64,000 nt of DNA from Streptomyces ruber. GTDB taxonomy: Bacteria > Actinomycetota > Actinomycetes > Streptomycetales > Streptomycetaceae. The DNA lies in contig NZ_BMQK01000008.1 of NCBI RefSeq assembly GCF_014648075.1, positions 222,507 through 286,506 of the forward strand. The letters are read 5' to 3'. The notes under the pieces are model-generated. The model was not told the origin of the DNA and ran no database searches. It saw nothing but the letters and a program-made list of their open reading frames with translations. This document shows, piece by piece, positions 15,574-23,760 of this stretch (positions within the stretch are counted from its first letter, which is position 1; every line of letters starts with the position of its first letter). Position numbers and translations under genes: made by a program.

Positions 15574-17085
15574 TCAGCGCAGGCGGATCACGTTCCAGGA
15601 CAGCGGCTCCAGCACGGCGTCCAGCGTGCCGTCCTGCAGGGTGGTGCCCTCCACCGGGTGCGGGGTGACGCGCTCCGGGTCGTCGAGGGTGTTGCGGGCG
15701 TCGGGGTCGGCGTCCGCGAGGGCGCTGTGCTCCACCACCTCGGTGAGGGCGAGGCCGTTGAGAGCGACCTCCAGCGGCAGCGGCTCGGCGCGGCCGCGGT
15801 TGACCGCGAAGACGGTCACCGAGCCGTCCGCCGCGCGGACGGCCGTGGCGTGCAGCAGGTCCGCCTCGCCGTACTTCTCCGTCGGGTACGTCGGCGAGTC
15901 GACCCGTACGTCCAGGACCTCGCCGCGCCCGTACCGGGAGGCCTGGGAGAAGGGGTAGAAGGTGGTCTGGCGCCAGGCGGGGCCGCCGGGCTCGGTCATG
16001 ATCGGGGCGATGACGTTGACGAGCTGGGCGAGGCAGGCGACCGTCACCCGGTCGGCGTGCCGCAGCAGCGCGATGAGCAGCGAGCCGAAGACGACCGCGT
16101 CGAGCACGCTGTAGTTGTCCTCGAGGAGGCGCGGGGCCTCGGGCCAGTCGAGCGGGTTCTCCGCGGCCTCCTTCTGGTGTTCCAGCAGGTACCAGACGTT
16201 CCACTCGTCGAAGGAGAGGTTGATCCTCTTCTTGGACTTGAGCTTGGCGCCGACGTGGTCGCAGGTGGCGACGACGTTCTCGATGAAGGACTCCATGTCC
16301 ACGGCCGAGGCGAGGAAGGAGTCCACGTCACCGTCGACGGGCTGGTAGTAGGCGTGCAGCGAGACGTGGTCGACCAGGTCGTACGTCTCCGTCAGCACCG
16401 TCGCCTCCCACTCGGCGAAGGTCGGCATCGACTGGCTCGACGAGCCGCAGGCGACCAGCTCGACGCCCGGGTCGAGCTGCCGCATGGCGCGGGCGGTCTC
16501 GGCGGCGAGCCGCCCGTACTCCTCGGCCGTCTTGTGGCCGGTCTGCCAGGGCCCGTCCATCTCGTTGCCCAGGCACCACAGCCGGATGCCGAAGGGGTCC
16601 TTGTCGCCGTGGGCGGCGCGCAGGTCGGACAGGGCCGTGCCCGAGGGGTGGTTGGCGTACTCCTGCAGTTCGAGCGCCTCGGCGACGCCGCGGGTGCCGA
16701 GGTTGAGCGCCATCATCGGCTCGGCCTGCGGGCCTATCTTCCGCAGGAACGCGATGTACTCGGACAGGCCGAAGCGGTTGGTCTCGGTGGAGCGCCAGGC
16801 GAGGTCCAGGCGGCGCGGGCGTTCGTCCACCGGGCCGACGGAGTCCTCCCACTTGTAGCCGGAGACGAAGTTGCCGCCGGGGTAGCGGATCGCGGTGACG
16901 CCGAGTTCGCGGACGAGGTCCAGGACGTCGGTGCGGATGCCGTCGGTGTCGGCGGAGGGGTGGCCGGGTTCGAAGATGCCGGTGTAGACGCAGCGGCCGA
17001 GGTGTTCCACGAAGGAGCCGAACAGGCGGGGGTCGACCGCGCCGACGGTGAAGGCGGGGTCGAGGGCGAAGCGGGCGGTGCGCAT
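15574..17085 (-). CDS. GH51 alpha-L-arabinofuranosidase
   Basis: 503 residues from ATG 17085 (GAAAGGA upstream). Intracellular exo-enzyme that releases L-arabinose from imported arabino-oligosaccharides. The family N-terminus is complete (DPRLFGSFVEHLGRCVYTGI), followed by YPGGNFVSGYKWEDS and RLDLAWRSTETNRFG. The acid/base Glu is in WCLGNEMDG near residue 172 and the nucleophile Glu is in NLSFDEWNVWY near residue 292. No signal peptide, which fits a cytoplasmic role. It is the last gene of the SBP-permease-permease-GH51 operon, 38 bases after the second permease. Length is normal for the family. Confidence 0.92.
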   Translation of the reverse strand: MRTARFALDPAFTVGAVDPRLFGSFVEHLGRCVYTGIFEPGHPSADTDGIRTDVLDLVRELGVTAIRYPGGNFVSGYKWEDSVGPVDERPRRLDLAWRSTETNRFGLSEYIAFLRKIGPQAEPMMALNLGTRGVAEALELQEYANHPSGTALSDLRAAHGDKDPFGIRLWCLGNEMDGPWQTGHKTAEEYGRLAAETARAMRQLDPGVELVACGSSSQSMPTFAEWEATVLTETYDLVDHVSLHAYYQPVDGDVDSFLASAVDMESFIENVVATCDHVGAKLKSKKRINLSFDEWNVWYLLEHQKEAAENPLDWPEAPRLLEDNYSVLDAVVFGSLLIALLRHADRVTVACLAQLVNVIAPIMTEPGGPAWRQTTFYPFSQASRYGRGEVLDVRVDSPTYPTEKYGEADLLHATAVRAADGSVTVFAVNRGRAEPLPLEVALNGLALTEVVEHSALADADPDARNTLDDPERVTPHPVEGTTLQDGTLDAVLEPLSWNVIRLR

Positions 17086-17123
17086 GGTGTCCTTTCGGGA
17101 GGGCGGTTCCGTCTGCGGGTGGG

Positions 17124-18017
17124 TCACTGGCCCGCGAGGCCCGTGTGGGCGACGCCGGCGACGATCTGGCGCTGGAAGAAGACGAAGACGACGATCAGCG
17201 GCAGGCCCGCCATCAGACCGCCGGCCATGAGCTGGGCCCACTGGATGCCGTAGGAGTTCATGACGGTCGCGATGCCGTTGGGCATGGTCATCAGGTCGGG
17301 GTTGTTGGTCACCATGTACGGCCACAGGAAGTTGTTCCAGGAGCTGATGAAGGTGAAGATGCCGACCGCCGCGAGCGAGGGGCGCGACAGCGGCAGGACG
17401 ATCGTGAGGAAGACCCGCCAGCGTCCGGCACCGTCGATGAAGGCGGCCTCCTCCAGCTCCCTTGGGACGCCCTGGAAGAACTTGTAGAGGATGTAGACCA
17501 TCGCGGCGGGCGCGCACTGCGGCAGGATCATGCCCCAGTAGGTGTCGACCATGCCCATCTGCTGCACCGTGGTGAACAGGGGTACGCCGAGCACGGCCGG
17601 GGAGATCATCAGGCCTCCCATCACCACACCCATCAGGGCGCCCTTGCCGCGGAACTCGGTGCGGGCGAAGCCGTATCCGGCGAGCGCGCCGACCACCAGC
17701 ACGACGGTGGTGACGCAGACGGAGACGACGAGGGAGTTCACGAACCAGTTGGTGATGTTGCCGGTCTCGAAGATCGCCTTCCACGCCTGGCCGGTCCAGT
17801 CCCTCGGCAGCCAGTGCGGCGGCACCTCGACGGCCTCGGTCTCCGACTTCAGGGAGGTGAACAGCGCCCAGGCCAGCGGCGAGAGGATCACCACGGAGAC
17901 GGCCGCGCCGAGCAGGGTGAGCACGATCTGGCCGGTCGTCCAGGGCTTACGGACACGGGTACCGGTACGGGCACGGGTGCGGGGCTCGACGCGTACCGGT
18001 GCGCTGGTGCCGCTCAT
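17124..18017 (-). CDS. ABC sugar transporter permease (MalG-type)
   Basis: 297 residues with six transmembrane helices. The coupling-loop motif EEAAFIDGAGRWRVFLTIVLPLSRP (the EAA motif that docks the ATPase) lies near residues 195-218. The short N-terminus and the position after another permease mark it as the second, MalG-like subunit of a CUT1 importer. Its ATG overlaps the stop of the first permease (ATGA at 18014-18017). No ATPase gene is present in the operon; streptomycete CUT1 importers commonly share the ATPase MsiK, encoded elsewhere. Arabino-oligosaccharide is the likely substrate because the GH51 gene follows. Confidence 0.9.
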   Translation of the reverse strand: MSGTSAPVRVEPRTRARTGTRVRKPWTTGQIVLTLLGAAVSVVILSPLAWALFTSLKSETEAVEVPPHWLPRDWTGQAWKAIFETGNITNWFVNSLVVSVCVTTVVLVVGALAGYGFARTEFRGKGALMGVVMGGLMISPAVLGVPLFTTVQQMGMVDTYWGMILPQCAPAAMVYILYKFFQGVPRELEEAAFIDGAGRWRVFLTIVLPLSRPSLAAVGIFTFISSWNNFLWPYMVTNNPDLMTMPNGIATVMNSYGIQWAQLMAGGLMAGLPLIVVFVFFQRQIVAGVAHTGLAGQ

Positions 18018-18949
18018 CGGCCGTCCTCCTCACGGTTGCGCAGCAGCCACATCCGGGCGAGGGCGACGGCCGCGATGAGCACGAAGAAGATGATGGAGAT
18101 CGCGGAGGCATAGCCCACGCGGTAGCTGGTGAAGCCCTCCTCCAGCGTGAACTGCACGAACGTGCGCGTCGAACCCTCGGGGCCCGGCCCGAAGTCCATC
18201 ATCACGACCGCCTGGTCGAAGACCTGGAGCGAGGCGAGGACCTGCAGGGCGATGACGAGGCCGGTGATGTTGCGCAGCATCGGCAGCGTGATGTGGACCA
18301 TGCGGTGCCAGGCGTTCGCCCCGTCCAGCTCGGCGGCCTCGTACAGGTGCGCGGGGATGCCCTGGAGCGCGGCGAGGTAGAGCAGGAAGCTGAAGCCGAC
18401 CGTCCACCACAGGGTGCAGACCACGACGGCGAGCAGGGCGTAGGACGTGTCGCTCAGCCACGGCGTCTCGATGCCGAGGACGTGGTTGACCATGCCGGTA
18501 CCGGGGTTGAACAGCCACTGCCACAGGTTGCCCGCGACGGTGGACGGCAGCAGGAACGGCATGAAGAAGCACAGCCGCCACAGCCACTTGCCGCGCTCGA
18601 TGTGGTGGGCCAGCATCGCCAGCAGGAAGGCGAGCACGGTGATGCAGGGCACGACCAGGAGCGTGAAGTACGCGCTGTGGCCGAGCGCGTCCCACATCAG
18701 CTGGTCGCCCAGGGCCTCGCGGTAGTTGTCGAGGCCGACGAAGCGGGCGCCCTCGCCGGAGATGTTGGCGTCGGTGAAGCTGAGCCAGAGGCCGCGCAGC
18801 AGCGGCCAGATCACGAAGAGCGCGAACAGCACGAGGAACGGGGCGACGAACCAGCCGCCGTGCTGGAAGCCCTGTCTGCGGCGGACGGTGGTGCTCGGCG
18901 CGGCGGCCCGCGCGCGGAGTGCGACGACGGTCCCGGCGCTGGTCGTCAT
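18014..18949 (-). CDS. ABC sugar transporter permease (MalF-type)
   Basis: 311 residues from ATG 18949. After a 35-residue hydrophilic N-terminus there are about six membrane helices, beginning WFVAPFLVLFALFVIWPLLRG, as in most UgpA/MalF-type subunits. The EAA motif is YEAAELDGANAWHRMVHITLPM. The start overlaps the stop of the substrate-binding protein gene by four bases, so the three transporter genes are translationally coupled. A larger in-frame reading frame extends into the binding-protein gene but has no coding logic there. Confidence 0.9.
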   Translation of the reverse strand: MTTSAGTVVALRARAAAPSTTVRRRQGFQHGGWFVAPFLVLFALFVIWPLLRGLWLSFTDANISGEGARFVGLDNYREALGDQLMWDALGHSAYFTLLVVPCITVLAFLLAMLAHHIERGKWLWRLCFFMPFLLPSTVAGNLWQWLFNPGTGMVNHVLGIETPWLSDTSYALLAVVVCTLWWTVGFSFLLYLAALQGIPAHLYEAAELDGANAWHRMVHITLPMLRNITGLVIALQVLASLQVFDQAVVMMDFGPGPEGSTRTFVQFTLEEGFTSYRVGYASAISIIFFVLIAAVALARMWLLRNREEDGR

Positions 18950-20301
18950 CTGCCCGCACCTCCCCGCGCCTGTGCGGCGGTCCTGCCGTCCATGGGGTTC
19001 TTCATGGCGATCAGCTCGGTGAGGACGCCCTTCATCCGGCGGGCGGCGGCGTCCGGCGTGAGGGAGCCCATCGTGGAGGCGCTGACGACGGGGCCGAGGC
19101 GCTGGGCGAGGATGCCGGTGGACCCGGCGAACCACACCTTCGGCTCCGTGGCCTGGTGGTCCATCGCCACGACGTACTCGCTCTGCGGCTTCAGCGCCCG
19201 GTACTCGGGCGAGGACAGGGTCGGCATGTGGGCGGGGATGTGTCCGCCGCCGGCCCACTGCCGGGCGTGCTGGACGACGTAGGCGGCGAGGCGGTGCGCG
19301 GCGTCGTCGGCCGCGCCGCCGCGGCGTGCCTGGTGCGGCAGCACGAAGGAGTGCGACTCGGCGTGGGTGGCCCGCTTGCCGAAGACGGGCGGCAGCGGGG
19401 TCGCGCCGTAGTCGAGCTCCGCGGTGTCGAAGACCGGCACCGACCAGTTGCCCTCCATGGTGAAGGGGGCGCCGTTGACGAACTGTTCGGCGTCGGCTGC
19501 GCCCGCGATCGAGTAGCCGTCGGTGACGTGCCGCCGCAGGAACGCGAGGACCTCGGCGGCCTTGTCGGTGTCGAAGACGACCTCGGTGTCGGCGGCGTCG
19601 AAGTAGGTGCCCGAGAGCTGCTCGTAGAAGGAGACGAAGAACCACCACATGATGTTCTGGTCGTTGGTGTGCAGCCCGAGGGTCTGCAGCCCGTCCTTCG
19701 TGGCCTTCCTGGCCTCGGCGAGTACGTCGAACCACTCGTCGGTCGACGTCACGGGCACCAGCCGCCCGTCGGCGTCCAGGAGTCCCGCCCGGTCCAGCAC
19801 GTCCCGGCGGTAGAAGCAGAGCTGGACGTGGATGTCGAGCGGGAGGGCGTAGAGCTCGCCGTCGACGACGGCACGCTTCCACAGCTCGGGGTTGAAGTCC
19901 TCCTCCCGGACGCCGTACTTGCGCAGCAGGCCGACGTCCCAGGGGTCCAGGAGGCGGCCGGGCGAGAATCCGGTGACGCGGCCCAGGTGCATGACGCCGA
20001 GGTCCGGCGCGCGGTTGCCCGCCGCCGCCATGGCCAGCTTGGTGTAGAAGGGGCTGCCCCACTGGAGGGTGGAGTCCTTCACGTCGATCCCGGGGTGCTC
20101 CGCGCGGAAGGCGTCCAGCATCGCGATCATGTTGTAGCCGTCGCCGCCGCTGAAGAGGTTCCAGTAACGGACCCGGGTGTCCGCGCCGGAGGCGAGCGCG
20201 TCGGCCCCCTGGCCGAGCGCGGCGAAACCGAAGCTGCCCGCGGCGGCGAGGCCGCCCGCCGCGGCGAGGAGTTGTCTGCGATCCAGGTCAGGTCGTCCCA
20301 T
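18946..20301 (-). CDS. Extracellular sugar-binding protein of ABC importer
   Basis: 451 residues, SBP_bac_1 (CUT1) family. The N-terminus has a twin-arginine-type signal (DLDRRQLLAAAGGLAAAG) and no lipobox cysteine near the cleavage region, so Tat export followed by release or another anchor is likely. Mature features are VRYWNLFSGGDGYNMIAMLDAF with an AEHPGIDV strand and the helical FVNGAPFTMEGNWSVPVF segment typical of oligosaccharide binders. First gene of the operon. It is preceded by a strong promoter at 20400-20428 and an operator-like site at 20361-20376, both shared with the GH43 arabinanase gene. Confidence 0.9.
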   Translation of the reverse strand: MGRPDLDRRQLLAAAGGLAAAGSFGFAALGQGADALASGADTRVRYWNLFSGGDGYNMIAMLDAFRAEHPGIDVKDSTLQWGSPFYTKLAMAAAGNRAPDLGVMHLGRVTGFSPGRLLDPWDVGLLRKYGVREEDFNPELWKRAVVDGELYALPLDIHVQLCFYRRDVLDRAGLLDADGRLVPVTSTDEWFDVLAEARKATKDGLQTLGLHTNDQNIMWWFFVSFYEQLSGTYFDAADTEVVFDTDKAAEVLAFLRRHVTDGYSIAGAADAEQFVNGAPFTMEGNWSVPVFDTAELDYGATPLPPVFGKRATHAESHSFVLPHQARRGGAADDAAHRLAAYVVQHARQWAGGGHIPAHMPTLSSPEYRALKPQSEYVVAMDHQATEPKVWFAGSTGILAQRLGPVVSASTMGSLTPDAAARRMKGVLTELIAMKNPMDGRTAAQARGGAGR

Positions 20302-20360
20302 TCCCTGCCCTTGCTCTTGGAGGTCGTGTCGAGGTGCGATGCGTGCGTGCCGTACGTCCT

Positions 20361-20376
20361 GTTCGGTATTTCGGAT
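20361..20376 (-). promoter_or_regulatory. Operator-like element upstream of the arabinan ABC operon
   Basis: The 16-mer gttcggtatttcggat contains the direct repeat TTCGG-tat-TTCGG and matches the reverse complement of 6011-6026 at 15 of 16 positions. It lies between the predicted transcription start and the SBP start codon. Confidence 0.55.
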
Positions 20377-20399
20377 GGTGACCGTAACTTCGGACGGTG

Positions 20400-20428
20400 A
20401 ACGTAGATTCGAAGCGCACGCGCGTCAA
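20400..20428 (-). promoter_or_regulatory. HrdB-type promoter of the arabinan ABC/GH51 operon
   Basis: Minus strand TTGACG, 17-base spacer, TACGTT. The surrounding 31 bases agree with the GH43 promoter at 27 positions, including spacer bases that have no reason to be conserved in an ordinary promoter. Confidence 0.7.
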
Positions 20429-20769
20429 TGGGCCCGACAAGACTTTCCGGTGCGCGGCCGGGGATCGGCCCGGACCGGCGGGTGACGCGACCGCGCGTAC
20501 ATCTCCGGGCACGGGCGGTGAGCGTCGGGTGCCGTACGGCCGGCGGTCGTTCGGCCGAGGGCGACGAAGGCCGGTCTTCCCTGGTGCGGGCGGCCCCGGG
20601 GCACGTACTGTCGGCCCGTGCCCCCTCTCCCGAGACGCGCGCACACATCGAGGCGCGCAGCCCCGGGACCGGCTCCGGCCGGGACGCGCCGCTCGGTGTC
20701 CGCGGCCAGTCGTCCGGTCCGTCCGCCGGTGGTGAGGCGGACGAGGGGGCGAGGGGGCGAGGTGATCGG

Positions 20770-21513
20770 ATGGCGATGAGACCGGGAAGCGGCCGGCGGA
20801 CGGGCCGCGCGGGGTGGCCGGCGGGCGGCTGGGGCATGTGGGGTGCGGGGGGCGGCCGGGGTACGCGGCGCACGGGGAGTGTGCGGCACGGGACTGAGCC
20901 CCGGTGCGGAGCGGTGCCTGAGTCCGGGCGCGTCCGGGCGGTCGTCCTGCGCGGCGTCGGCGCCCTCGCCCGCACCCGGGCGGGAGCACGGCTCGCCGGC
21001 GCCCTCGCCGCGTCCCGGACCGGTGCCGCGATGCGCCAACTCGGCGACGGGCTGACCGCCGCGCTGCGGGCCAGGCTCGACGGTCCCGCCGACGTGCGGG
21101 AGGTCTGCGCGGCGCTGTGCGAGGCCATGGGCGAGCGGCGGGGCGGGCGGCGCGTGGACCTCCGGTTCGAGCGGTTCCCCGACGAGATCGAGGTGACCGG
21201 GCTCTGGCTGGAGTTCCGGGACCACGACCTCGTCATCGTCGAGGAACGCGCCGACGCCGCACAGCAACTGGTCATCCTGGGACACGAGTTGTGGCACATG
21301 CACGCCGGGCACTGCCGCCACCCGGCCGACGGTTCCGGCCGGCGCGGGCGCGTGCTCTCGCCCACGCTCCCGGCCGCGCTCCGGCAGGGCGGCACTCCCG
21401 TCGCCGCCCGGGACGGCTCCCACGCGGCCGACGAACGCGAGGCCGAGGAGTTCGGCCACCGGCTCGCCGCGGACCTGCGCGCCTGGGTGGCGGCGGACCG
21501 CGCCGGCCGGTGA
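20770..21513 (+). CDS. IrrE/ImmA-like HExxH protein (toxin-component family)
   Basis: About 247 residues from ATG 20770, although GTG 20914 is also in frame and the first 45 residues are Gly/Arg-rich and doubtful. The core (AALARTRAGARLAGALAAS, later RRVDLRFERFPDEIEVTGLW) ends with LVILGHELWHMHAGHC, an HExxH zinc motif of the ImmA/IrrE peptidase group. Streptomyces has many such proteins, often beside an XRE regulator and labelled toxin component. No XRE partner or antitoxin is adjacent here: the neighbours are the arabinan operon and the lactonase gene, both on the other strand. Codon use and GC are like the host. Function unknown. Confidence 0.65.
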   Translation: MAMRPGSGRRTGRAGWPAGGWGMWGAGGGRGTRRTGSVRHGTEPRCGAVPESGRVRAVVLRGVGALARTRAGARLAGALAASRTGAAMRQLGDGLTAALRARLDGPADVREVCAALCEAMGERRGGRRVDLRFERFPDEIEVTGLWLEFRDHDLVIVEERADAAQQLVILGHELWHMHAGHCRHPADGSGRRGRVLSPTLPAALRQGGTPVAARDGSHAADEREAEEFGHRLAADLRAWVAADRAGR

Positions 21514-21569
21514 CCGTCGCGTCGTATGGGTCTTGCGTCGTACCGGTGTCGCGTCGTACGGGTGTCGCG

Positions 21570-22436
21570 TCAGCCCGCGAAGGGCGGCTGGACGAGACCC
21601 TTGCCCGCGCCCGGCAGCACGAGCAGAGAGCCCGACAGCGGCGGCGGCGCGTCGAGCCCCGTACGCGCCGTGGTGATGTACAGGTCCGTCAGGTCGGCGC
21701 CGCCGAAGGCGCAGGCCGTGGGGCGGGGCACGGGCAGGGCGACGACCCGGTCCAGGGTGCCGTCCGGCGTGTAGCGGCGGACCGCCGCGCCGTCCCACAG
21801 GGCCACCCACACGCAGCCGTCGGCGTCCACCGTGAGGCCGTCGGGGAAGCCGGCGCCCTCCTCCACGGTCGCGAGCGGCCGCCGGTTCACCGGCAGCCCG
21901 TCCTCGCCCATGTCGAAGACGTCGATACGGCGCGTGGGCGTGTCGATGTAGTACATGAGCCGGCCGTCCGGGCTCCAGCCGGTGCCGTTGCTGACGGTCA
22001 CGTCGCCGAGGAGCGTGCGCGTCGTGCCGTCGGGGGCGACGCGGGACAGGGTGCCGCCGCCGGTGGCCTCGTCGTAGCGCATGGTTCCGGCGTACAGGGA
22101 GCCGTCGGGCGCGACGGCGGCGTCGTTGCCGCGGCGGCCGGGGACCGGCTCGCGGTGCAGCCACCGGAAGGCGCCGTCGGGATCGCGCAGGCCGACGCCG
22201 TCGCGGAGGTTGAGCACGAACCCGCCGCCCGCGCGGGGCTTCGCGGCGCCCACGTGCTGCTCGGTGACCATGACGGTGCGCCGGCCGGAGGCGGGGTCGT
22301 ACGTGTGGACGCGGCCGCCGAGGATGTCCACCCAGATCAGTCGCCGGGCGTCCGCGTCCCAGGTGGGGCCCTCGCCGAGGGTCGCCTCGGCACGTACGGC
22401 GACGTCGGGGGCCGTGGAAGGAGTCTCGCTGCTCAT
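21570..22436 (-). CDS. SMP-30/gluconolactonase family sugar lactonase
   Basis: 288 residues, six-bladed propeller lactonase. Metal-binding residues are visible in the family context: LGEGPTWDADARRLIWVDI (Glu in the opening motif), RGNDAAVAPDGSLYAGTM (Asn), SNGTGWSPDGRLMYYID (Asn) and GFPDGLTVDADGCVWVALW (Asp). It probably hydrolyses a sugar-derived lactone such as L-arabinono-lactone, which fits the arabinan context. The start overlaps the stop of the IclR regulator gene by four bases (ATGA), so regulator and enzyme are co-translated. No dehydrogenase for the preceding step is adjacent, so the oxidative route is an inference. Confidence 0.85.
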   Translation of the reverse strand: MSSETPSTAPDVAVRAEATLGEGPTWDADARRLIWVDILGGRVHTYDPASGRRTVMVTEQHVGAAKPRAGGGFVLNLRDGVGLRDPDGAFRWLHREPVPGRRGNDAAVAPDGSLYAGTMRYDEATGGGTLSRVAPDGTTRTLLGDVTVSNGTGWSPDGRLMYYIDTPTRRIDVFDMGEDGLPVNRRPLATVEEGAGFPDGLTVDADGCVWVALWDGAAVRRYTPDGTLDRVVALPVPRPTACAFGGADLTDLYITTARTGLDAPPPLSGSLLVLPGAGKGLVQPPFAG

Positions 22437-23209
22437 GCCGTCACACTCCGGTGTCCGAGACGCTCCGACAACTGCGCCGCGCCCTTGGCGGCGAGTTGCT
22501 CCAGCTCCACGCGGCGCTCGTCGCTCCAGCGGATCATCGGAACGGAGATGGAGAGCGCGGCGACGACCTGTCCCGCACGGTCGCGGACCGGGGCGGCCAC
22601 GCAGGAGACGTCCGGGTTGGACTCACGGCTCTCCACCGCGACGCCGCGGGCGCGGATGCCGGCGAGGGCCTCGCGCAGCGCGGCCGGGTCGGTGATGCTG
22701 TTGGGCGTCATCGCGGCGAGCTCGGCGTCGTCGGGGACGCGGACGGCGAGCTCCGGCTCGGGGAGGGAGGCGAGGAGCATCTTGCCGACCGAGGTGCAGT
22801 GCGCGGGCAGCCTGCGTCCGGCGGCGGACACCATGCGGACGGCGTGCGTGGAGTCCACCTTGGCGATGTAGATGACGTCGGTGCCCTCCAGGATCGCCAC
22901 GTGCACGGTCTCGTCGCAGGTCTCGGCGACGGAACGGGCGACCTGCTGGCCCTCGGCGGCGAGGTCGAGCTGCTCGGCGTACCGGCTGCCGAGCTGATAC
23001 GGGCGCACCCCGAGCCGGTAGCGTCCCGGCTGCCCCGGCACCGGGACGATGTACGACCGGGCGGCGAGCGTGGTGACCAGTTCGTGCACGGTGGTGCGCG
23101 GCAGCCTGAGCCTGCGCACGATCTCGGGGGCGGAGAGCGTGCCGTCCCCGTCCAGAAAGAGCTCAAGTATGTCGAGAGCCCGGGTCACGGCAGGTACGAG
23201 GCGTCCCAC
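22433..23209 (-). CDS. IclR-family transcriptional regulator
   Basis: 258 residues. Residues 5-65 form the winged helix (VTRALDILELFL, LSAPEIVRRLRLPRTTVHEL). The C-terminal effector domain has VHVAILEGTDVIYIAKVDS, LPAHCTSVGKMLLA and a late SIS motif (VVAALSISVPMIRW). IclR proteins usually repress catabolic genes until a small metabolite binds. It is coupled to the lactonase gene and stands between the arabinan operon and a PucR gene. A palindrome-like GTTCG..ATTTC element in its own upstream region resembles the elements at the two arabinan promoters, so it is my candidate regulator of arabinan use. Confidence 0.85.
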   Translation of the reverse strand: MGRLVPAVTRALDILELFLDGDGTLSAPEIVRRLRLPRTTVHELVTTLAARSYIVPVPGQPGRYRLGVRPYQLGSRYAEQLDLAAEGQQVARSVAETCDETVHVAILEGTDVIYIAKVDSTHAVRMVSAAGRRLPAHCTSVGKMLLASLPEPELAVRVPDDAELAAMTPNSITDPAALREALAGIRARGVAVESRESNPDVSCVAAPVRDRAGQVVAALSISVPMIRWSDERRVELEQLAAKGAAQLSERLGHRSVTA

Positions 23210-23262
23210 GACCGGCCCCCTCCCTTGTGTGTGTCCGTTGCGTGTTCACGTGTTCGTCGTAT

Positions 23263-23277
23263 GTTCGAAATTTCAAC
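23263..23277 (-). promoter_or_regulatory. Possible IclR autoregulatory operator
   Basis: gttcgaaatttcaac lies about 55 bases upstream of the IclR start. It shares the pattern GTTCG-N2-ATTTC with the element at 20361-20376 (GTTCG-GT-ATTTC). The match is partial and the assignment tentative. Confidence 0.35.
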
Positions 23278-23379
23278 AGACGATCGACATGGCGAACACA
23301 GGCTAGTCAGACTGCACCGCCCCGGGCAATGGCCGTGCGGCGCCGGCCCTCACGTACGGCACCACCGGGCGCCCGCACA

Positions 23380-23700
23380 CCGCCGCCGGACATCACCGTC
23401 GGGCGCCGCGCCGGGGAGCCGCGACCGCTCGTGGGGACCGGCACCCCCGGCCGGGCACCGCGACCGGGCACGCCCGCCGGGCACCGTGCCCGGGCGCCGC
23501 GCCCCGGCCCGCCCGTGGGGCGCCGTCCAAGCGCCGCCATCCGGGCACCGCATGCCGATCCCACTGCCGGACATCACCACCGGCCGCCACCAGCCACCGC
23601 CGGAAACCACGACCCGGCGCCCCCGCCGGGCACCATGCCCGGGCGCCGCACCCCGGCCCGTCCACCGGGCGCCGCCCGGGCGCCACCGCCCGGGCGGCGG
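23380..23700. repeat. Imperfect GC-rich intergenic duplication
   Basis: The gap 23278-23760 has no gene. It holds two diverged copies of the same layout: ccggacatcacc near 23387 and 23570, and ccgggcaccgtgcccgggcg near 23480 against ccgggcaccatgcccgggcg near 23624, each followed by similar G/C-rich palindromic text. Long open frames here are by-products of the extreme composition. Confidence 0.5.
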
Positions 23701-23760
23701 GGCCAGTGCCGCCGCCGGACCCCGCGCGTCCGCCGGGGGGCTTCGCGGTGCTGCCGGGAC

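Noticed and set aside
15574..20301. A local ATPase gene for the sugar importer
   Set aside because: No Walker motifs occur in any frame of the operon; an ATPase encoded elsewhere is the usual arrangement for this importer class.
23400..23700. Possible CRISPR or tandem-repeat array in the IclR-PucR gap
   Set aside because: Repeats are few, diverged and irregularly spaced, with no constant spacer length and no cas genes nearby.
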